Positions 39,903 through 50,794 of a DNA stretch of 64,000 bases are shown here, piece by piece. A program made the position numbers and the translations under genes. Positions within the stretch are counted from its first letter, which is position 1, and the number at the start of each line of letters is the position of its first letter. This stretch comes from Gelatoporia subvermispora B (Eukaryota > Basidiomycota > Agaricomycetes > Polyporales > Gelatoporiaceae): assembly GCA_000320605.2 (NCBI GenBank), contig KB445793.1, positions 1,695,122-1,759,121 of the forward strand, written 5' to 3'. Under the pieces are notes generated by a model. The model saw nothing but the letters and a program-made list of their open reading frames with translations, did not search any database and was not told where the DNA came from.

Positions 39903-40338
39903 CGTTCGTATCGCCAAATGGTACAAGGGCTTGTGGGAGGGAAATCGATGGACGAGCACGCCTACTCGAGCTGCCAGGAGAGTCATGCAAGGAATTTCTG
40001 CTCACGTGCGGCTACAGAAACGCGCTCAACGCGTGTAGGCGCCGGATCGTTGCGTCCAGACTCCAGCTCGTCATCAAGTGCCAGTCTGGATTCCACTTCG
40101 CGCTCTAACCTCAAGCTCTAGCCCATACCAAGAGAATCGCATTACTATGTGGGGTACATAAGTCAAACGAACAATGAAGATCTGCAAGATATCTAGTACA
40201 ACAACCCACGACGACGTATCGCACAATATCTTCCGATCTGGTCTCACCAAAATCACGAACGTAATAAGGCATAATCGAATTGTTCGTCTACCAAGAGGTC
40301 TTAAAGAGCGTCGATTTCGAGAGGAATAGGTAGATCTT
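39903..40338. other. intergenic, ARC1 promoter
   Basis: About 435 bp between two minus-strand genes, with the ARC1 promoter and the 3' end of the oxygenase gene. Nothing else recognised. Confidence 0.4.
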
Positions 40339-41857
40339 CTAGTCGACATACTTCTTGAAGTTCCTCGCGATCTTCTTCAACAGGAACTCGCCGTACACCG
40401 TCGGCTTGTAAGGTTTCTGTGGAACAAGACTATGCATGTACTTCGTCTTGGGCTTGGGAGTCTCCTCCTGGATACGAATGGCCGCAGGCAGAGGCTTCAC
40501 AAGCGCATTGAAATTGGGCTCGAAGAAGAACGGTATTCTGTCGGCTATGTCAGTATAGCCTTTTGATAACTGCAGCATTACGTACGACACTCTGAAGTAG
40601 AAGGTAAGTCCAGGCTGCTTCGCGATCAGACTACCAAAAAGTCTCACCTGTAGCTACTTCCGTTATGTACCACACGGTGAAGGGTACTCCGGTACAGTCC
40701 ATTCGTCCAGACCTCCCACACTGTGATCACTGAGATTCATCACGCGTACAGTAGACGAATTTGAAGACACACTTTCACCAATGTTACAGACTACGCAACC
40801 TGGAATGGGATCCGCATTGACCCATGCGCCTTCTTCTACGTACTCTTCCGGCGGACCGAGCGGTGACTGTTTGCGGACGACAAGGCCTGCCTGCCTGACG
40901 AAAACCTCCAACGCGCCTGGTGTGGGATCCATGTAGAGGAAACTACGTAGATGGAGCATATGATGGTAAGTGCGCGTGCACAGAGGCCACAATGGCGCTC
41001 ACGTCAGACACCCGTAGTCCCTGCATGGTATAAGCTCATGATCTCGACATCGCCAACAATATACTCACCTATGCGCACCACAGGAGTGCCCGTCGTAATC
41101 GGACGGTAGGGGCGGATAGCCTACACACTCCAATTTCAATACACTGCCTAGATGCACCTCAGCTAGTCTTACCTATGACGCGCATGACCCAGAAGCTGTC
41201 ATCGACCTGCGCCCGCAGTTCTGCCCACTCCTCTGGGGACATGCCCAACCCATTCGCCATGCTGGGAATGCGGCGAGGTTCATGATCGCGTTCAACAACA
41301 GAACGTTGGACACGTACGCTTCCATGACTATCATACCCAGATTCTTCATCTTGTCTACCCAAGCTTCGTATCGCTCTCGGAATCCCGGGATGGGCGGCCA
41401 TTGATTCTCTCCCCAGAGAGGCTTCTTCTTGTCCGGTTCCTCCACTGGGCATAGGAATTCGAGAGCTTCATGGTTGTCCGACTTTCCATTTGTTACATTC
41501 TCGCCGAGTCGAGCATAACCTCAACGGGAACCGACAGGCGTCAACGGCGGAGCTCTACTCGCGATTGTGACTGATAGACCCACCTCGGGCACCATCCGAG
41601 TACTTCAATGCAAGCTTCTCCTTCTCCTCCTGCGGCAGTACAAAGAACTCGCGTGCAAGGCGCTCGAGTTCCGCGGTCTCTTCCAGGTCTACGTATGTGG
41701 AGACGTCTAGATAGAAGAAGCCGTACTGCAGGCACGCTGCATGCAATGCTGCGGATGTTGAGATCCGCCCTTTGCTGTCGTGCGGGTTAAGCCACGGTGC
41801 AAGACTAATTACAGGCAAGGCACTGAGTTTGGGGATGTCGCTGGCGAGGATGGCCAT
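40339..41857 (-). CDS. 2-oxoglutarate/Fe(II)-dependent oxygenase (isopenicillin-N-synthase-like)
   Basis: Non-heme iron oxygenase of unknown substrate. Nine exons: 41857-41584, 41519-41318, 41261-41173, 41120-41069, 41020-41003, 40942-40773, 40720-40648, 40591-40586, 40537-40339; 360 residues. The N-terminal DIOX_N part reads LPVISLAPWLN and QYGFFYLDV. Family motifs: GRERYEAW-type helix (FRERYEAWVDKM), SFWVMRVIGYPPLP, HSCGAHRDYGCLT (His and Asp of the HxD iron site), TNGLYRSTLHRVVHNG (distal His), RVSIPFFFEPNF (RxS for 2-oxoglutarate). Two exons are tiny: 18 nt (end of the HxD region) and 6 nt (AGTGTC), the latter supplying Val-Ser of the RxS motif. Without it the 2-oxoglutarate site would be lost. 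Yeast and plant relatives act on small metabolites. Confidence 0.88.
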
Positions 41858-42405
41858 GAGCGACTAGTAGTGGGACGTGGAAGAGAGTCGAACGGGAAGA
41901 GAAGCCTAGGACGGCCATACAGCATGCCGAACCTGGAGTCGAGACTATGATGTAGCCTACTCGCAGCACGGTTCTAATTGCGTCGTCGGCGTCGTCCTGA
42001 CAGATTAGATTAGATACATCCGTGCGTTCCTGAGCGATCCAGCTTAGCGCGTAGTAGATAAGGTCACAGCCCAAGGGCCTTCAGCTCAAGGGGAAAGCGC
42101 AGGTGCGTGCACAGAGCTCCGGTGTCGACAACGCCGCACTTCGAGGCCTTGAGGGACGAGGTATCGTGCAAGGCTACTGGACGAGGATAAGCATAGGATG
42201 ACATACTCGAACATATGAAGGTCGAGGAGTGGTCTGCAGTACTTGTAAAGTGAAGTATAGTAAGTAGTACTACGTAGTGCCTTGCAAGCAGACCACTAAG
42301 CCGAACTTTCTCAATATTAAACGAAGCGTATACGTGAGGATCCTACGCTTTCACCTCAAAAATAATGCAGATAATGGACAAAATCACGCAACATAATGCA
42401 AAAGA
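41858..42405. other. intergenic between oxygenase and tRNA-Glu
   Basis: About 550 bp with the oxygenase promoter. No gene or repeat recognised. Confidence 0.4.
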
Positions 42406-42477
42406 TTCGGATACGGGGAATCGAACCCCGGGCTATCGCGTGAGAGGCGATAATGTTAGCCACTACACCATATCCGA
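42406..42477 (-). tRNA. tRNA-Glu (CTC)
   Basis: Third identical 72-nt tRNA-Glu with anticodon CTC, intronless. On its strand the 3' flank has only a run of four T (AATCTTTTGC), a minimal Pol III terminator, shorter than at the other two copies. Confidence 0.95.
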
Positions 42478-42758
42478 TTGGTAGTTGTAACTAAACGTAA
42501 TATTATATAGTGCATTTATCATCTCGTGCCCTCGGAGTCGCTGATTGACCTCGCCTCCGGCGTCCTGGGGTTGCACAACCGAAGCATGGCCGACCGCGAC
42601 ACGGACGCTGTGCACTTGATTACCACCTATTCCCGAATCCCGAGCGCTATGGCCCGGGGCAATTCGACAGCTACTCCCGGCTTGTGAAGATAGGCAACTG
42701 AGACATCTGGGTCGCTACCCTAGAACACACCCCACGATAACATTACGGTTTGTTTGCG

Positions 42759-44084
42759 ATGGCCGCTCCAATTACTACCAAGAAAACGACAAGACATACT
42801 ATAACGCTGCCCAATGCGCCGGACAGATTCATAGTCGGCGTCCTGGAGCAGGTCGCACTAGATCAACCTACGCAAGGCCGTAAGCTTGCGCTGGTACGTC
42901 TGGGTTTACACGTGCATCTGAATTATGAACTCATATGTTTGTAGATATTGCACGGCGCGATGGGGTAATATGCTTGCCATTGTCGCGAGCCGCAGACAGC
43001 TAACTCCTGCCATCGTATCTTTAGGCACAAGGACTACCTATACCAGAAACGTCTTGCCCATCGTCTCCCGATAGATTCATTCCGCTTCGACTTCCGGTAT
43101 GTTCTCCCAAGTTACATTCAGTCCAGGAGACTCTGACCTGTCGCGTAGCGGAAACCATGAATCTCCCGGGCCTTGGTTGCTGGACGGCTTATTTGATGAT
43201 GTTGAAGACATTGAAGCTGCTGTGGCCTATCTTCACGAGCATTATGGATATGTCGTCGATCTCGTGGTCGGCCATTCTCGCGGGAGTGTTATGGGCATGT
43301 ACTGGGTGTCCATCTCCAAGGCAGCCCGGCATGTACGCGGCTACGTCAATGCATCCGGGCGGTATAGAATGAGGGTAGGTGGAGTATTTCATTTCATAAC
43401 AAATTGTGCTAAGACTGAACGGATGCCATATAGGGAATATTTGGTTTGTTGAGGCTCATAAGTTACCTGGGAGTTGACTGAATTGAAGTATGTAGACAAC
43501 CAGAGCGACGAACGGCATGCGCTGCTAAGGAAGCAAGGCTGGTTCGAAGAGCGGCAAACCGTAGCGCGTAAACCGTTTCGTGCCATGTGCGTACATATTT
43601 AATCCAGGGTCTAGTTCACTAACGGTTGTGCGTGGCAGTGTGACATTGGAGCAACTGGAAGCCTTTGCTCGCTTCAATGCTGCCCATGTGTGGGATGACT
43701 TCCCCCAGTCAACGCATGTCTTAACATTGCATGGAGTGCAAGATAAGGTTGTCCCCGTGTGCGTATTGTATCCTGAGATAATTTGTGGTCCTCTACGGCC
43801 GTGCTGATATTTTCGTGTCGACTGCTCTTAGTTTCGATGCTGTTCTTTATGCTCGTGCATTTGGTGCGAGGAATGCGGGAACGCATAGTTTACATTTAAT
43901 AGAGACCGCAGACCACAATTTTACTGGTGTAAGTGACCTCTTTATTCGAGGCGGAAGTAGCACTCATTCTGTTGTGTAGATGCAGGACGACATTGCTGCA
44001 ACTATATTGGAATGGTGGGACCACTTGGAGCAGGAGAAACTGAAGACCGGAGTATGGAATACAGGTGTGAGACCAAAACTTTAG
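42759..44084 (+). CDS. alpha/beta hydrolase (serine hydrolase)
   Basis: Exons 42759-42893, 42945-42964, 43025-43096, 43149-43374, 43434-43443, 43496-43586, 43639-43758, 43832-43928, 43980-44084; 291 residues. The fold is shown by LILHGAMGHKD (oxyanion loop), SFRFDFRGNHES, VVGHSRGSVMGMYW (nucleophile Ser in GHSRG), LTLHGVQDKVVPV (Asp on the strand 7 side) and ETADHNFTG (catalytic His). The full Ser-Asp-His triad is thus present. A 10-nt exon (GGAATATTTG) is needed to give RYRMRGIFDNQSDE in frame; the long unspliced frame fails there. The 3' end may use one more intron (donor GTGTGA at 44065), changing the last residues. Related fungal proteins are annotated only as hydrolases; the substrate is unknown. 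Convergent with the next gene (177 bp). Confidence 0.82.
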
Positions 44085-44261
44085 GCTACGCGGTACAGGT
44101 ATGCGCTGTCCGAACTGAACGTGGGCTGTCCCTCACACTGACTCGACCGTATATTTCAGGATCTGATGGCAAGGATATAGGCATACATACAAACGGCTAA
44201 ATTATTGTTCAAGATCACTAGAAATTCTTGAGTCTATCTCTTGCAGCTTGTTATTCTCTAC

Positions 44262-45561
44262 TTAAGCGGCTTCATCAGTGGCAGGAATAGCTTCCTTCTT
44301 TTTCTGCTCCTTGCGCGCTTTCGCGGCTCTCCAGTCAACGTTCAGTTGTCCCGCAGCTTGCATTTCCTCTTTGACTTGCATTATTACCGAGCGTATACTG
44401 TCCTCAGACCTCTCAGCAATGGCAACGTCCAGTACTGAGGCCATCGGGTACCCTTGAAGCGCTACGGTGGGAAGCATCGCTTTGTCGGTCGATTTCCGCT
44501 CCTCGGCCAACTTCTGCTTGACCGCGTCCGAAACCAACTTCACAGGCATTCCCACCAAACCTGTGATATTCCGAATGATGTGCCCATTGAACGTTTCTTT
44601 CGCACGACGCCTGATTGAATCAGCCCTCAGGATCGCATTGTACTCGTCCTCCTTTCCAAAGAAGCGCAGTGCATCCTCAACACCGATGTGGGGCTTCTTC
44701 GCCACACCTGCTTGGGCTTGCTGCTGGGCTTGCTCCCTGACATATGCCAGAAAGTTTTGATATACAGTACGATCCTTGCGTTGCTTGGCTTTACTCGTCT
44801 GTACTTCGTCGTATGTTCTGATGCGGCGCGGATCGAAGAGGCGTGAAGAGGTAGTCCAATCAAAGAGTTCGCGCTGCGTTTCGAAGCCTCTCTTCCATCG
44901 ATCCATGGTGAGACCGTAGTATTCAAGGATATGCATGAGAGATGTCGAAAGATAGAATGATATCGGAGGCGACGTCGGTAACGGATCAGATAACTGGAGG
45001 TGTAGATTAGAATTAGGCTAGTGTAGCGCGCAGTCAGTGAACTCGAGTCAGGCTGACCTTCAAGCCGGTGGAGCCAAAAGAGAGACCAACGCTGTAGGCT
45101 ATGACGCCGAGGATTTGCAACAGATCGCCATATGACTGAAAGAACAGGTTGGCCTCGAGTTCGTCTTTGCTCGCGCAGAGATGAACATCGACTTGACAAT
45201 ATTCGCCTGTGTCAACTACGTCGCTAGATGTACTTCCGTCGATCGATGTCTGTTGATCAGGGAAGAATGCATGCAGCGGGACCGCGAAGTTGCTGGTCCT
45301 GAAGCCAGGTTGCACGATGCTGGACGAAGCCTGCAGCTTCTCTCGGAGGACAACATCGTTCAACGTAGGGGATGGGTGGGCCACTTGGAAGTCTATATCT
45401 CCAAAGTCCGCCTTCTCGGGTGCCTCGATCGGCGTCTCCACGACTTCGTAACAAGTGAGTAGTTGAGTCCTCAGGGCTGTCTTGAGAGTATGATACACGT
45501 TCGGCGACATTCGTTTGAAGGAGACATTGGGGAGAAGTTGCTTGAATGCATTTCCACCCAT
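44262..45561 (-). CDS. uncharacterised conserved protein, possible nucleotidyltransferase fold
   Basis: Two exons, 45561-45058 and 44993-44262; 411 residues. Not recognised as any named family. The N-terminus MGGNAFKQLLP is followed about 45 residues later by EAPEKADFGDIDFQV; the D-h-D pair in FGDIDF resembles the metal-binding motif of polymerase-beta-type nucleotidyltransferases, though the usual GS/GG spacing is not kept. Later segments: a predicted strand-rich middle (YCQVDVHLC), NLFFQSYGDLLQILGVIAYS, and a helical second half (YYGLTMDRWKRGF; FDWTTSSRLFDPRRIRTYDE). The C-terminus is basic (KARKEQKKKE). Fungal proteins of this look are usually listed as hypothetical. The function is open. 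Confidence 0.65.
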
Positions 45562-46390
45562 TTCGTTGTGGGGAAGGCGGTATACAACGTGTAGTGAGAA
45601 TTCCTAGTTCAGTGTAAATAGCCAACCTAGTGGTAGTCTGCAGATGCCAGAGAGGAACTCCAAGCCCTACTTGACCCGCAGCCACTCGTGGCCCCATTCA
45701 AGAAGTCAAGGAAGACAATGTAGGGATAGTCCATCAAATTCAAAGCCGTGTGTGCCTATTGTTAATGAACTTCGTTACTTCGAGGACCAGAAACGTCGAC
45801 AAGCTTCACGCATTATTTCTTTCCATGTGGCGGGAGATCGAGCGCTAGTACATAAGGGACGCAGGAACTTGTGCCCCGCTACTTAGTACTCAGTGTATTT
45901 CAGCGATGTCAGTTAATATATCTCCTTCTCCTCTTCCCATCAGTTCTCGAGTATGTAGTTGTCACACGACCAAAGCCTTTCGTTCTGACCAAATTTACAA
46001 GGAGGCAGTTGTCCTACGCCGCTTCTGAGTTCTGGCCGAGAACGAATGAACTCCATATTCACTGGACACGCTCGAAGGAACATATGTCGTCTCGTTCAAG
46101 ATGCTGTGCCATCGCATCATGTGAAATGTTCAGATGAACCCCTCCCATTGATAAGTTTAGACCCGCTGTATAGGCAGCAAGGAGAGTTTCCTTCTCGAGA
46201 TTCGCGCAATCAATGTTCCCACGGGCACCTGACCCGTGCGCACAGAAGCAGGAGCCAGAGTGAACGCCTCTACGCTTAAGACCTGCTTGATCGCTGTTGA
46301 GACTCCTTTACTGCAATCACCGAAGCTCCCTCGTTACCCTTACTGTCCAGCATCGAGCTTCGTCTGTTGCTGCAGCTTTGATCATATCCT
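45562..46390. other. divergent promoter region
   Basis: About 830 bp between head-to-head genes. No gene, RNA or repeat recognised. Confidence 0.4.
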
Positions 46391-47103
46391 ATGTCGAAAT
46401 ACGCCCCTCACCGCAGGTCTGCTAATCAACCACGCGCCACGGCGAGTACTATTTGCCAGAAGTGCCTCGGGACAGGTGGGTATACACAGTCGTGACGATG
46501 TAGCTGTGATGTAAATCATTTTTGAATGTTTCTTAGGGCATTTCACGTATGAATGCAAGTCATCGCGCCCATATATCTCGCGCCCTTCGCGCACGCAGCA
46601 GCTGGAGAATCCCAGGTTGCTCGCAAAATTGAAGACCGACGGGAAGCCGTCTGTTGAAGTACCAGAGGAGTTTAAGAACAAGTGAGATAATTGCATTGAA
46701 AACGGATGTCAATTTGTTAATCTCTGTTGTAGGACTGGTACAGCAAATCGCATACTGGAAGAGAAGGAGAAAGCCCGGGCGAAACAAAGTGATAAGGCTG
46801 GTGGAGAGGATCCGTCAAGGAAACGTCGAAGACGGTGCGTGCGGATATGTATAGGTTTGTCTTGTAGCGTGCTCACTCTCGCTCAGGTCATCAAGATCAC
46901 CTCACGAGTCTGATTCGTCTTCTGACTCAAGCAGCGACTCGGACTCTAGTTCGGACTCGGATTCTGATCCGTCCTCCAGCTCTAGCGACTCGGACTCATC
47001 CAGCTCTGCTTCATATTCCAGCACAGATTCGCGGAGACGTGGAAGGCGTGCCCCGGGCAGTCGAAGCAGAAGCCCAAGCAGGACTCGGAGGAGATACGAC
47101 TGA
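46391..47103 (+). CDS. zinc-knuckle protein, ZCCHC10-like
   Basis: Exons 46391-46475, 46537-46681, 46733-46834, 46887-47103; 182 residues. One CCHC knuckle lies at residues about 24-37: CQKCLGTGHFTYEC, split by the first intron. It is followed by RPYISRPSRTQQLENP, the conserved block after the knuckle in ZCCHC10 and fungal relatives. The C-terminal 70 residues are a Ser/Asp repeat (SDSSSDSD pattern) ending in Arg/Ser (GSRSRSPSRTRRR), suggesting a nuclear, RNA-linked role. Function in fungi is not established. Convergent with VMA11. Confidence 0.82.
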
Positions 47104-47270
47104 AGGGATCAGAACTCGCCAAGCCGGTGTCTTTGGCTCAAATCCTCCTCCACCTATCTGCTGTGTTGATACCTGGCACTGCCCTGTACACTGTATTTGT
47201 CCGTGATAGTGATTTCATTGTTCCGTGGATATATGTGATATGAATGCGCAAGAACTGTCCGCAGTGCTCT

Positions 47271-48110
47271 TTACATGCAAGATGGTGCTTCCGTTGCTCT
47301 CGAGTTCATGATAAGTGCGACAATGAGTCTAGGAATGGGAGGTTAGCGTCAGCGCCGTGCTCCTGTATGGTCAAAGATGACTGCTTACCCGTACAAACCA
47401 AGTACCTCGCCGAAAATGAGGATGAGCACCATGGTGACGAACACTTTCGACTCGTATACATATGCTCGCACGCACTACAATGTAGGACCCGTGTGAGTAG
47501 GAACAACATGAAATCCATGATGACCGACGCACCGAATCTCCTACGTAGCCAATTGCATAGCCTGCAGCAAGGCCAGTGAACCCGCACGCAAGTCCTGCTC
47601 CAAGGTGTACGAAGCCGGCGTATAGGGAGTAGTCGGTTGGTCGTACTACGCGTTATGAGCGCAGGGGGTCAGCGAACAATTTCGAGTCAACAGCATGAAG
47701 AATACGCACGTGCGCCCGCTATGAGCACTGAGACGACTAGCCCGTAGACAGCAATGATACCAGACATGACAACTGGGATGAGGGACTACAAACGGTAAGC
47801 ATCTTGCTGTGGTAGTATATGGAGCTGCGTACTTTCATGATGAGCTCAGGCTTGAACTGGCCCAGACCCGCGATGCCGATGCCTGCCTTCGAGGTGCCAA
47901 AGGCCGCTCCCACAGCTGCATATATTCATAAATTTAGCCTCTTTTTGAGAAGCAGGTCATGAAGCTCCATTTTGGCACGCACTGCTAAGCACCATCTGCG
48001 AAGCCGCCGACGTAAGCATCATGCGTCCTAACTCTAGGCAACCAAGCACTCACAGAAGCAGCGACACCTCCGAGGCCAAAGAATGGAGCGTATGGGGGAC
48101 AGGCAGACAT
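47271..48110 (-). CDS. VMA11: V-type ATPase V0 proteolipid subunit c'
   Basis: Fungal-specific c-ring subunit of the vacuolar proton pump. Exons 48110-48054, 47995-47983, 47915-47833, 47785-47710, 47645-47533, 47474-47389, 47328-47271; 161 residues (yeast Vma11 has 164). Four membrane helices are visible: [60 protein letters not shown], and [20 protein letters not shown]. The proton-carrying Glu is in [11 protein letters not shown]. Assignment to c' rather than c rests on [20 protein letters not shown], which matches Vma11 better than Vma3. The second exon is 13 nt (ATGGTGCTTAGCA) and encodes MVLS of helix 1. No membrane-helix code is complete without it. Confidence 0.92.
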
Positions 48111-48585
48111 TGTGGACGGAGCAGTCAGAGGGTGCCTGTGGACGTATCGCGCAGTTGAGGTGAGGGTCGGGAGGGGTGATGCGCGCTAACTCGCGGCGCG
48201 GCACCGTGACCGCATCCCGCACGCGTCGGGGTGGCGGGAGACTGAGACGATGGCTCAAGAGCTTGAACGTCAGTGGCTTCCTCAATCCTCAGCTTAGTAT
48301 TACGCCTGCCACGCATTTATATGCAGGGTGTTGGGAGGAGATTCATGAAAACTGAGCACATTGCAAGTGTAGTAGCGATAACTTTTGGTGGTGCTGCATC
48401 TCTGTATTCACCTTCACTCTTTCCTATAGGTCCGAAAATATGGCAGGCCCAAAAATACAAGCAAATTGTGCAGAAATGGATAGATCACCATGTGTTGGAT
48501 AGTTTACTCCGATGTACAATGTTGCTACAGATCTACGTGAAGCAAGCCTGAAGATACAAGCAACTCTCCCAAAGCCAGAATGACC
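48111..48585. other. intergenic, VMA11 promoter
   Basis: About 475 bp upstream of VMA11, also holding the 3' UTR of the ligase gene. No other feature. Confidence 0.4.
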
Positions 48586-50794
48586 TCAGAGCTTGGCCTT
48601 CGGTTCGCGCAGGCTCTGCTCATACCGTTCCTGCAAGAGCCTGCGCAGTACCTTCCCAGTCGGGTTCTTCGGGATCTGGGCCACGATGAGCACCCAGAAA
48701 TTATGCCCGGCACAAGCCTGGGTACTTACCTCATCTACTATGCCGATTCCGCCGCGAAGCCACTTGTACTTGCTCAAGTTCTTCTCCGACCACCCACGCA
48801 GCTCCTTCACGACGGCCGCTTCGCCGAGCTGCTTGCCCTTCTCGCTCAGAACGACCCATGCACGGGGGACTAGCTCGTCACTTGTCCGACCGCCGGAGAC
48901 TCCTGCGACGGAAACATCGATGATCAGACCGCCCGGGTGCGCTGTCAGGACGGCCTCGATCTCCGCCGGGGAGACCTGCGCGCCTGAGATCTTGAGAGTG
49001 TCCTATAGATGCCTGTCAGATTCGCTCGGCAACTTATCTGTGTATGACTAACCTTCGCCCTGTCAACGAAGCTGCGGGACATCGATTAGCGATAAGAGCA
49101 CCGTCATATGAAGTGCAACAGAGCGTACAAGAGATTCCCGCGTTCGTCCATAGTGAAGGTGTCGCCCGTTCGGAGCCAACCGTCCGGGAGGAACGTCTCT
49201 TTGGTGGCCTTCTCGTTCGAGAAATATCCTAGAGCGACGTTGGGACCCCTGACCCAAAGCTCTCCCGGCTCGTTGTAGCCTGCTTCTGAGCCGTCCTCCT
49301 TCACTATTCGAGATTCCTGGCCGGGCAATAGGATACCGACCGCTTCGAGGGGGATACTCAACTTCCCGCCAAAGGCTAGCGGAGATGGTTTCCTCATTGC
49401 GGAGACGGTCTACACGTGTCAGCTCAGACAGATATCCTGATGTTTATTCCAATAGGGACTTACACATTCTGACATGCCGAAGCCTGGACGCAGGATGGTC
49501 AGCACGATAGTTGTCCGCAAAGACATCACACGAACCTTCGCCGATCAGCGGGCAGTTCTTTATGACAGTGAGCAGCTTCTTCTTGAGCTCCATAGGTAGA
49601 TGCGCAGCCCCGCAGGATATGCGGACAACGGAATCGAAATCCTCCGATTTCACTTTGGGACTGTGCAACAGCTGGTGTACGGCGGAGGGAATGAGCTGGA
49701 GGGCGTTGATCTTGTATCTGTGTCGTGAGACGTTGACCCGTAAGTCAGTGGCAAGCCGTGCTATTACCGGCTCGAAACGCACTTCGGAACGACTTTCACG
49801 ACCAAGTCTAGGTTCCACGTGGGCAGTACCACGAAGGTCGCGGGCTCTCGGATGCCCCGCATACACACCAGCTGGAGTGCATAGGAGTGGTAAAAAGGTA
49901 GGAACGCTAACACCATGGGCAAAGGTGACTAAGATCGGCAGCGCGTCAGCAAATACGCGACAGCTTCGCATGGAATAACTGACCCCTGGAGGAGGAACGG
50001 GTTCCACTGAAGCAGAGACTTCCCCTTGTCTATAGATTGAGATTACATTGCCATGCGAGATCATCACAGCTACAATAGTGCAGTCAGTGCCAGTAATCGG
50101 GCGAGAAAGCTGCCGGACATACCCTTGGGCAGTCCACTTGTCCCACTCGAAAATACAAGATAAGCTAGAGTGTTCCTGTTCGCAGGCTGCGCGGCAATGC
50201 GAGGCACTTTACGTTTCCGCACGGTCTGAATCATGTCGTCGAAGCTCTTCCGTCCGGGGACCCTGCCTTCTAGGATGTAAATGCGGTCGTCGGGAAGACC
50301 CACTTCTTTCGCGGCCTGCAGAGCGCCCGGAAGAAGAGCTTCCTGGACGAACAGTCGCGTGCATTTCGCTGTTCGCAAAGCGTGCGCGAGCTCGAAAGGC
50401 GTAGAGAAGGCTGAGGGCAGGGCGAACGGGACCGTGAGCGCAAGCAGCGAGTGGAGCACCGCAGAGAAGTTCTATATGACTATCGCTCAGTTGCCTTCGA
50501 ACGCTTCTCGCGATCCGTGCCCCTCACCATGCAATTGTGACCCAAGATCCCGACCATCTCGCCGCTGGGGGCGAGCCCGAGTCCGCCGACAGAGATCCAG
50601 GAGCCGAGAGCTGTCGTTCCATCGCGTACACGCTCAATAAACTCAGATCTGGATGTCTTCACGCCCGTGACAGCGTCGATATAGAGCGTCCAGTCGTCTA
50701 TTGGGGGTTGAACGGGTGAGTTGAAGAGGAAATCGTGGATGTTCTGGTCCGGGATGGGCTCGACGGATTCATAGATGGACTTCGTGTACACCAT
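48586..50794 (-). CDS. acyl-CoA synthetase / 4-coumarate-CoA-ligase-like (ANL superfamily)
   Basis: Adenylate-forming enzyme that activates a carboxylic acid as CoA ester. Ten exons: 50794-50528, 50471-50123, 50069-49984, 49928-49783, 49717-49536, 49483-49464, 49409-49129, 49071-49053, 49002-48730, 48675-48586; 570 residues. ANL motifs: VFSSGTSGLPKAVMISHGN (P-loop-like A3), FLPFYHSYAL, GEGFGMSEC (A5), GELWVRGPNVALGYF, LPDGWLRTGDT (A7), VDRAKDTLKISGAQVSPAEIE (A8, one residue short of exact 4CL) and PKNPTGKVLRR with the catalytic Lys (A10). The 4CL-like order and spacing are kept. It ends with PKAKL, resembling a C-terminal peroxisome signal (AKL), common in this group. Substrate unknown; no biosynthetic cluster is visible next to it. 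Confidence 0.9.

Noticed and set aside
41262..41345. Apparent loss of frame in the 2OG oxygenase after IVMEA
   Set aside because: A GTACGT...CCCAG intron gives AMANGLGMSPEEW, the expected family sequence.
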